Assembly (NCBI GenBank): GCA_035293405.1
Contig: DATDOE010000071.1
Location: forward strand, 1-64,000
Reading direction: 5' to 3'
DNA: 64,000 nt
Source: Gp6-AA40 sp035293405
GTDB taxonomy: Bacteria; Acidobacteriota; Vicinamibacteria; Vicinamibacterales; UBA2999
The notes under the pieces are model-generated. The model was not told the DNA's origin, ran no database searches, and worked only from the letters and a program-made list of their open reading frames with translations. Positions 58,855-64,000 of the stretch are shown here, in pieces. The translations under genes and the position numbers were made by a program. Numbering within the stretch: the stretch's first letter is position 1; each line of letters opens with the position of its first letter.

Positions 58855-61380
58855 ATGTCTGGGCTCATCCTGAAGAGACGTATGCGCTTGTCGAAAACTG
58901 ATCTCAGCGTCGCGCTCGTGGTTGCGCTCGTGTGCCTGTCGCGAAGCGCGACGCTGGCTGGCAGCGCCGGTCTCGGCGCGCAGGTTCAGCCTCCCAGTCC
59001 TCAGCAGGCGATCGAGTCCGGCCGCGTCGTGGCCACAATCACCGGTCTGGAAGGAACAGTACGCATCGCCGGGGTTGACGTGGAGCTGCGTGCGCTCGAT
59101 GGCAACGTGGTCCTCGCCAAGACGATGACCGACGGCGCGGGGCGCGTGGCGTTTCCGGACGTCCCTGCCGGGCGCTACATCATCAAGGCCACGCGCCCGG
59201 GATTCGTCCCCACCGACTCGACACCGTTTGACGTGCGCACCGGCGCGATCGCGCAGGTGTTACTCGACATCAACCTGACGTTCGTCGCGCCCGGCGTCGA
59301 AGTACGGGCGCCGACGGCGGCCACACAGAGCGTCCAGCCCGTCTCGACCAGCGACATGCTCGCCGGCTCCGTCCTCGACCTCGCGCCGCTGGACGGCGAC
59401 GACTTCCAGAGTCTGCTGCCCCTGCTGCCCGGCGTTCTGCGGGGTCCCGATGGACGGCTGCGTGCGAAAGGCGGCCAACCCACACAGGGCGCGCTTCAGA
59501 TCAGCAGCACCAGCCTCATCGATCCCTCGTCGGGCGATTTCGATCTCGAATTGCCTGGTCAGAGTCTCGAGTCCGTCGAGCTGCTCGCGAATCCGTTCGC
59601 GGCGGAGTACGGTCGTTTTTCGACCAGCGTCGTGCAGCTTCGTACGCGGCGCGGCACCAATGACTGGAAGTGGGAGCCGGGCAACCTCATCCCGCGGTTT
59701 CGCAAGGGCTTCAGGAGCGTGCGGGGCTTCGAGCCACGCTTCTCGGTCCACGGGCCGCTTCGACGGGATCGGCTGTTCCTCGCCCAGGACTTCCAGTTTC
59801 GCTCGGTCAAGGATCCGGTCAAGAGCCTGCCCGATGAGCCCGAGATCGCGCTGACCAGCTTCGATTCCTTTACGCGCGTCGATAGCGTGCTCTCACCCCG
59901 CCATACGCTGGGCGGGCTCGTCGTCTTATTCCCCCGCGAGATCGAGCATCTCACGATGAACACCTTCCGCCCGCCCGAGGTGACGCCGGAGTTCAACCAG
60001 AGTGGCACCTCAGTGGGCGTGCAGGACCGCTTTGCGCTCTCGCCGACGATGGTGCTGGAAAGTACGCTGGCGGGCCGGCGGTTCGAGATCAATGTGAACA
60101 CCGATGGCCGGCAGCCGATGATCTACACGCCGGAGACGCAGCAGGGAAGCTTCTTCAACGATCAGGAGCGCGAAGTCAGGAGCGTGCAGTGGGTCGAGGC
60201 GCTCTCCCTCTCCGTCGACAAATGGCGTGGGCAGCATCTGTTCAAATTCGGCCTCGATTTCCAGAGCTCCAGGTACGAGGGTTCGAGCGAGAGCCGGCCC
60301 ATCGACATCCGTCGCAGCGAGGGCTCACTCGCCGAGCGCATCGTGCCGGGCTCTGCCACGACTCAAGACGTGACCGCCGCCGAGCTGGCGTTGTTTGCCC
60401 AGGACCAATGGCGCATCGGCCCACGCGTCACGCTGGAGCTTGGGCTTCGCATGGACCGCGAGGACGTGGTCGAGCGTGTGAACTGGTCACCGCGTGGCGG
60501 CGTGTCGGTGGCCGTCTTGCCGGAAGGACGCGGAATTCTTCGAGGCGGCGTGGGCAAATTCAGACAGCGGACCCCACTCAACGTCGGCGCGTTCGAGCAG
60601 TTCGAGCCGCGTGTGGTCACCCGATTCGCGCCCAACGGCGAGCCGCTGGGCCCGCCTGCGTCACTGGTCAACGTCGCGGCACCAGACCTTCGCACGCCCG
60701 AAGCGGTCACCGGCAACATCGAGTGGAACCAGCGATTCGGCCGACGCGTGTTGTTCAAGGCCAACTATCTGAAGCGGGAGGGATCGCACGAGTACATTCT
60801 GGAACCGCAGGCGGCGCCCGGTGAGATTCGTCTGATGAGCACCGGCACATCGCGGTACTGGGAACTCGAGCTCACGGGCCGATATCTGCGTGGTGAGCGC
60901 CGTGACCTCACGGTGTCGTACGTCCGCTCACATGGTGATGCGGATCTGAACAACTACGATCAGTTCTACGGCAACCTCCGCAACCCGATCCTTCGCGCCA
61001 ACGAACACAATCTCATCCCCACTGACGTGCCGCACCGGCTGCTGGTGCGCGGGACGATCGGTCTGCCCGGCCAGTGGGACATCGCGCCGGTCATCGAGGT
61101 CCGCTCAGGCTTCCCATGGTCGGCCGTCGACGAGTTTCAGAGCTTCGTCGGGCCACGCAACCGAGCTGGACGCCTGCCACGGGTCCACACGATCGACTTC
61201 TCCCTCTCACGTCCATGGCACGTGTGGAAGTACCGGTTCCGTGGCGGCGTCAAGATCTACAACCTTCTGGGGGCGTCGGCCCAGCGCGACGTGCAAAGCA
61301 ACGTGACATCACCGGCCTTCGGCCGATTCTTCAATCCGCTCGAGCGCTCGATTGGTTTCGTGCTCGGGTCGGCGAAGTGA
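58855..61380 (+). CDS. TonB-dependent receptor-like protein with carboxypeptidase-like domain (841 aa)
   Basis: A signal sequence is followed by a carboxypeptidase-regulatory-like domain (VATITGLEGTVRIAGVDVEL, GRVAFPDVPAGRYIIKATRP). Next is a plug-like region (FQSLLPLLPGVLRGPDGRLR, SLESVELLANPFAAEYGRFS) and a beta-barrel of about 550 residues. At 841 residues it is shorter than the receptor at 39111-42203, and its last residues (IGFVLGSAK) lack the usual terminal aromatic. It is divergent from the ankyrin/DUF1592/DUF1552 operon (95 bp apart) and may import or export its ligand. An in-frame ATG at 58882 is a possible start. Confidence 0.88.
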   Translation: MSGLILKRRMRLSKTDLSVALVVALVCLSRSATLAGSAGLGAQVQPPSPQQAIESGRVVATITGLEGTVRIAGVDVELRALDGNVVLAKTMTDGAGRVAFPDVPAGRYIIKATRPGFVPTDSTPFDVRTGAIAQVLLDINLTFVAPGVEVRAPTAATQSVQPVSTSDMLAGSVLDLAPLDGDDFQSLLPLLPGVLRGPDGRLRAKGGQPTQGALQISSTSLIDPSSGDFDLELPGQSLESVELLANPFAAEYGRFSTSVVQLRTRRGTNDWKWEPGNLIPRFRKGFRSVRGFEPRFSVHGPLRRDRLFLAQDFQFRSVKDPVKSLPDEPEIALTSFDSFTRVDSVLSPRHTLGGLVVLFPREIEHLTMNTFRPPEVTPEFNQSGTSVGVQDRFALSPTMVLESTLAGRRFEINVNTDGRQPMIYTPETQQGSFFNDQEREVRSVQWVEALSLSVDKWRGQHLFKFGLDFQSSRYEGSSESRPIDIRRSEGSLAERIVPGSATTQDVTAAELALFAQDQWRIGPRVTLELGLRMDREDVVERVNWSPRGGVSVAVLPEGRGILRGGVGKFRQRTPLNVGAFEQFEPRVVTRFAPNGEPLGPPASLVNVAAPDLRTPEAVTGNIEWNQRFGRRVLFKANYLKREGSHEYILEPQAAPGEIRLMSTGTSRYWELELTGRYLRGERRDLTVSYVRSHGDADLNNYDQFYGNLRNPILRANEHNLIPTDVPHRLLVRGTIGLPGQWDIAPVIEVRSGFPWSAVDEFQSFVGPRNRAGRLPRVHTIDFSLSRPWHVWKYRFRGGVKIYNLLGASAQRDVQSNVTSPAFGRFFNPLERSIGFVLGSAK

Positions 61381-61393
61381 GCGGGCAGAGAGA

Positions 61394-62602
61394 CTAGCGG
61401 CTGACCGGCGCACCGCGCAGGTAGACCGCTGAGATCCGCCGCGTGTTCGTGATGTCGTCGAGCGGGTTGGCGTCGAGGACGATGAAGTCCGCGCTCTTGC
61501 CGGCCTCGACGGTTCCCGAATCGGTCATGCCGAGAAACTGTGCGCCGTTGCGCGTGGCGGCGACGATGACCTGCATCGGCGTCATGCCGGCGGCGGCCAT
61601 GTCGGCCATCTCGACGTGCGGCGCCCAGGCATTGTTGCCATCAGATCCGACCGCGACGCGAACGCCGGCGGCGCTCATCTTCGCCAGGTTGCGCGCCTGG
61701 ATGCCGAACGCCGTCTGAGCCTCCGGCCGGTCGGTATTGCCGGCCTCGAGCTTCTGCAGCTCGCCCGCCGACAGACTCGCCTTCAGCCAGCTCATGTCGG
61801 TTTTGACGCCGCGATCGGGCAGGTTCGGCACCAGCACGAGATCCGGCCGCTTCTTCACCATCGCCATGAACTCGTCGTCCACGTCCCGGTCGCGCACGCC
61901 GTGCGCCATGGCGTCGAGGCCGGCTCGCAGCAGCCCCTTCGCGTCGTCCAGCGTGAACAGGTGCGCGGTGACGCGAAGCTTTTGCTTGTGGGCTTCGTCG
62001 ATGACCGCACCGTACAACTCGGGCGTGAGCTTCTTGAACTGGCCGTTGCGGTCGTCCACCCAGATCTTCACGATATCGACCTTCTGCGCGCCGAGCTCCT
62101 GCACCGCTTTGCGGGCCTCGGCGGCGCTCGTGATCCAGTAAGGCGCCTGCGTGCGTCCTGGTTCGGGCGCCGTGAGGCCACGACCCGCGGTAAAGAATCT
62201 CGCGGCGCCGGGGATGTTTGCGGCGCGCATCTGTGCCACCAGCTCCGGCGCATCCTGTCCCAGGCTCATCGCGCCGCTGATGCCGTACGACGCGCGGCGG
62301 CGCAGGTCCTGCTCCACCGCATCGCGCGTGGCACTGAGGTGCACATGGGTATCGACGATCGCCGGCATCACCGTCTTGCCGGCGAGGGTGACACGCGTCG
62401 CGCCGGCCGGCGCTTTGACGCTTGCCGCCGGCCCCACCTGTGTGATCCGGCCGCCGCTGACGACGAACGACGCGCTCTCGATCGTGCGGCCGTCGCCGAC
62501 GATGACGCGGGCGCCGTCGAAGACGGTGGTGGCGTCCTGGGCGAGCGGCGGCGTGGAAAGGGTGGCGGCCAGGGCCAGGGCGGAAAGCAGTTTGATGCGC
62601 AT
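61394..62602 (-). CDS. Secreted amidohydrolase (402 aa)
   Basis: Signal peptide (ending PPLAQ), then the imidazolonepropionase-like amidohydrolase fold. Metal-ligand motifs are DTHVHL, the carboxylysine candidate in DIVKIWVDD, VTAHLF, AMAHGV and the catalytic Asp in VAVGSDGNN. The C-terminal strand GTVEAGKSADFIVLDANPLDD is characteristic. It should hydrolyse an amide or imide in the periplasm; the substrate is unknown. It is divergent from the AI-2E transporter gene. Confidence 0.9.
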   Translation of the reverse strand: MRIKLLSALALAATLSTPPLAQDATTVFDGARVIVGDGRTIESASFVVSGGRITQVGPAASVKAPAGATRVTLAGKTVMPAIVDTHVHLSATRDAVEQDLRRRASYGISGAMSLGQDAPELVAQMRAANIPGAARFFTAGRGLTAPEPGRTQAPYWITSAAEARKAVQELGAQKVDIVKIWVDDRNGQFKKLTPELYGAVIDEAHKQKLRVTAHLFTLDDAKGLLRAGLDAMAHGVRDRDVDDEFMAMVKKRPDLVLVPNLPDRGVKTDMSWLKASLSAGELQKLEAGNTDRPEAQTAFGIQARNLAKMSAAGVRVAVGSDGNNAWAPHVEMADMAAAGMTPMQVIVAATRNGAQFLGMTDSGTVEAGKSADFIVLDANPLDDITNTRRISAVYLRGAPVSR

Positions 62603-62671
62603 GAGCGGGAGTATAGGAGATCTCCGATGGCGGCGGCTCATCCTTAGCCAGCGTATGATCCTCTGCGGGCT

Positions 62672-63769
62672 ATGAAAAGTCCTCTGGCCAGAGAGCGCGA
62701 GCAAGTCGCGACCGGATTCTTTTACGGCATCGTGCTGCTGCTCGGCTATGTGTTTCTGCGCATGCTCACCCCGTTCTTCGCCCCTCTCGGGTGGGCCGCT
62801 GTGCTGGCCATCTTCGTCTACCCCTGGCACGAGCGCGTGGTCCCACGATACGGCAACGCGCGAGCGGCCGCGTTGAGCACCCTCGTCGTGACGGTGTTGA
62901 TCGTGGGACCCGGGCTGGTCATCCTCACCACGTTCGTGCAGGAAAGCAGCGCCGCCTTGTCCACACTGGACAGAGACGCCGTCGCGGGGCAGCTCGCGTG
63001 GCTCGAACAGGGGTGGAATCGGATTCGCGTGTTGATCCCCGGGGCGCAATCAGTGGATCTCAGGAGCCTCATCGAAAACGTCTTCTCGAGGACTGGAGGG
63101 TTCGTGGCGACTCGCGTCGGCGGATTGCTCGCCGACATCGCGGTCCTGCTCTTTCAGCTCGTGGTGACGCTGATTGCCCTGTTCTTCTTCCTGCGCGATG
63201 CGGACACGATCATGCTCCACATCCGGGGCTTGTTGCCGTTCGAAGACTTGCGCCGCGAGCGCATGATCCGGCAGACGCGCGATCTCGTCTACGCGAGCAT
63301 TGCAGCCGGCCTGTTGATCGCCGCTCTTCAAGGGCTGGCCGGCGGGCTGGTCTTCGCCCTGCTCGGTCTCGGCGCCCCGCTGTTCTGGGGCGTCATGATG
63401 GGGCTCTTGGCGCTCTTGCCATTCGTCGGCACCTGGGTGGTCTGGATGCCCGCGGCCATCTGGCTGATGGCCACCGGCCAGGTGATTAAAGGGATTGTGC
63501 TCGCGGTACTGGGCGGGGCGCTTGTGGCCAGCATCGACAACGTCCTCCGGCCGCTTATCCTGAGCGGCCGGACGCAGATGAACGGACTGTTGATGTTTCT
63601 CAGTCTGCTTGGTGGTGTGAGCCTGTTCGGCTTGCTCGGCATCGTCCTGGGCCCGCTGGTCAGCGCGATTGTCACCGGGTTGTTCGAGGCCTACACCACG
63701 CCCGGAGAACTGATCAGCGCAAGCGCACCAACCAGCGACGACCGAAACGGACCGCGCGTGACACCGTGA
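62672..63769 (+). CDS. AI-2E family transporter (365 aa)
   Basis: About eight transmembrane helices with the family pattern: FFAPLGWAAVLAIFVYPWHE, an amphipathic middle region, FFFLRDADTIM, and the C-terminal GLGAPLFWGVMMGLLALLPFVG and GVSLFGLLGIVLGPLVSAIV. Members include the autoinducer-2 exporter TqsA and Na+/H+-type transporters, so the substrate is open. The C-terminus is a short polar tail. It ends 62 bp before the convergent TetR fragment. Confidence 0.88.
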   Translation: MKSPLAREREQVATGFFYGIVLLLGYVFLRMLTPFFAPLGWAAVLAIFVYPWHERVVPRYGNARAAALSTLVVTVLIVGPGLVILTTFVQESSAALSTLDRDAVAGQLAWLEQGWNRIRVLIPGAQSVDLRSLIENVFSRTGGFVATRVGGLLADIAVLLFQLVVTLIALFFFLRDADTIMLHIRGLLPFEDLRRERMIRQTRDLVYASIAAGLLIAALQGLAGGLVFALLGLGAPLFWGVMMGLLALLPFVGTWVVWMPAAIWLMATGQVIKGIVLAVLGGALVASIDNVLRPLILSGRTQMNGLLMFLSLLGGVSLFGLLGIVLGPLVSAIVTGLFEAYTTPGELISASAPTSDDRNGPRVTP

Positions 63770-63802
63770 GCGTCGGGTACTGACGACATGGCGCGAGATT
63801 CA

Positions 63803-63826
63803 TGCCCCTCGACGTCGCTCGGGGCA
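63803..63826. repeat. REP-like palindrome between convergent genes
   Basis: TGCCCC and GGGGCA arms with an inner CGACGTCG palindrome. It separates the AI-2E transporter from the convergent TetR gene and could end both transcripts; no T-run is present. It resembles 55989-56010. Confidence 0.5.
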
Positions 63827-63831
63827 GGTCG

Positions 63832-64000
63832 TCAGCGGACCCGCTTGGCGCCTTCCATTAGATATGGCCTGAGCGTGGCGTCGAGATCCTCGCTCAGACG
63901 TGTGGCCGCGGAGCCCTCCCGATACAGTGTCCATGCCAGGAACGAACCACCCAGAGTGACCTCGATCAGCCGCGCCAGCGTCTTCACATCCGTGTCGGGA
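63832..64000 (-). CDS. TetR-family regulator, C-terminal fragment (cut by window edge)
   Basis: Only the last 56 residues are in the window; they read DVKTLARLIEVTLGGSFLAW, then TLYREGSAATRLSEDLDATL, and end MEGAKRVR. The helix pattern is that of a TetR_C ligand-binding domain. The N-terminal HTH lies beyond the right edge, so the call rests on the C-terminus alone. Confidence 0.5.
   Translation of the reverse strand, partial: PDTDVKTLARLIEVTLGGSFLAWTLYREGSAATRLSEDLDATLRPYLMEGAKRVR

Overview
The window is a high-GC chromosome segment whose gene content points to Acidobacteriota, most probably Vicinamibacteria. The basis is TonB-dependent receptors with N-terminal carboxypeptidase-like domains, DUF1592-type (planctomycete-style) cytochromes paired with Tat-exported DUF1552 proteins, secreted ankyrin proteins, a PEP-CTERM protein and many lineage-type secreted proteins of unknown function. 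No rRNA, complete tRNA or CRISPR array was found. The phylum call is an inference from gene content.

Layout. 165-4728: secreted proteins (a beta-propeller quinoprotein, an NTF2-like protein) and a PAP2-like membrane protein. 4696-12086 (minus): a seven-gene operon with three B12-type radical SAM enzymes, two GNAT-like acyltransferases, an unrecognised membrane protein and a fatty-acid desaturase, with ATGA/GTGA overlaps at almost every junction; this is the best candidate for an undescribed biosynthetic pathway. 12167-20498: NTF2-like proteins, a carboxylesterase, DinB and DoxX proteins, Lon protease, a discoidin-like lipoprotein and a HET-C-like secreted protein. 20670-21347: a gene-free, MITE-like element with terminal inverted repeats, flanking direct repeats and two long internal palindromes. 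21436-25502: a repeat-built PEP-CTERM protein, a LuxR regulator, a DUF6152 protein and two tandem paralogues.

25507-32903 (minus) is a five-gene operon: DUF1592 cytochrome, DUF1552, ankyrin protein, beta-propeller and dihaem cytochrome c. A second ankyrin/DUF1592/DUF1552 set lies at 53368-58759 in a different gene order, divergent from a TonB-dependent receptor. Between 32905 and 35577 lies a small accessory island bounded by 71-bp direct repeats. It carries an AbiE-like toxin-antitoxin pair whose antitoxin is fused to a PD-(D/E)xK nuclease-like domain, with a visible promoter and repeated operator.

35613-47958 holds an ankyrin-FKBP fusion, a beta-lactamase-like hydrolase divergent from a TetR regulator across a palindromic operator, a large TonB-dependent receptor, a YdbS/YdbT-like PH-domain pair, a frameshifted winged-helix gene and a two-component system. 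48114-53331 is a three-gene operon: an HtrA-like protein lacking the catalytic triad, a Kef-like membrane protein, and a single polypeptide joining a CPA2-type antiporter to a complete trehalose-6-phosphate synthase. That fusion suggests direct coupling of ion transport to osmolyte synthesis. The right end has an amidohydrolase, an AI-2E family transporter and a truncated TetR gene.
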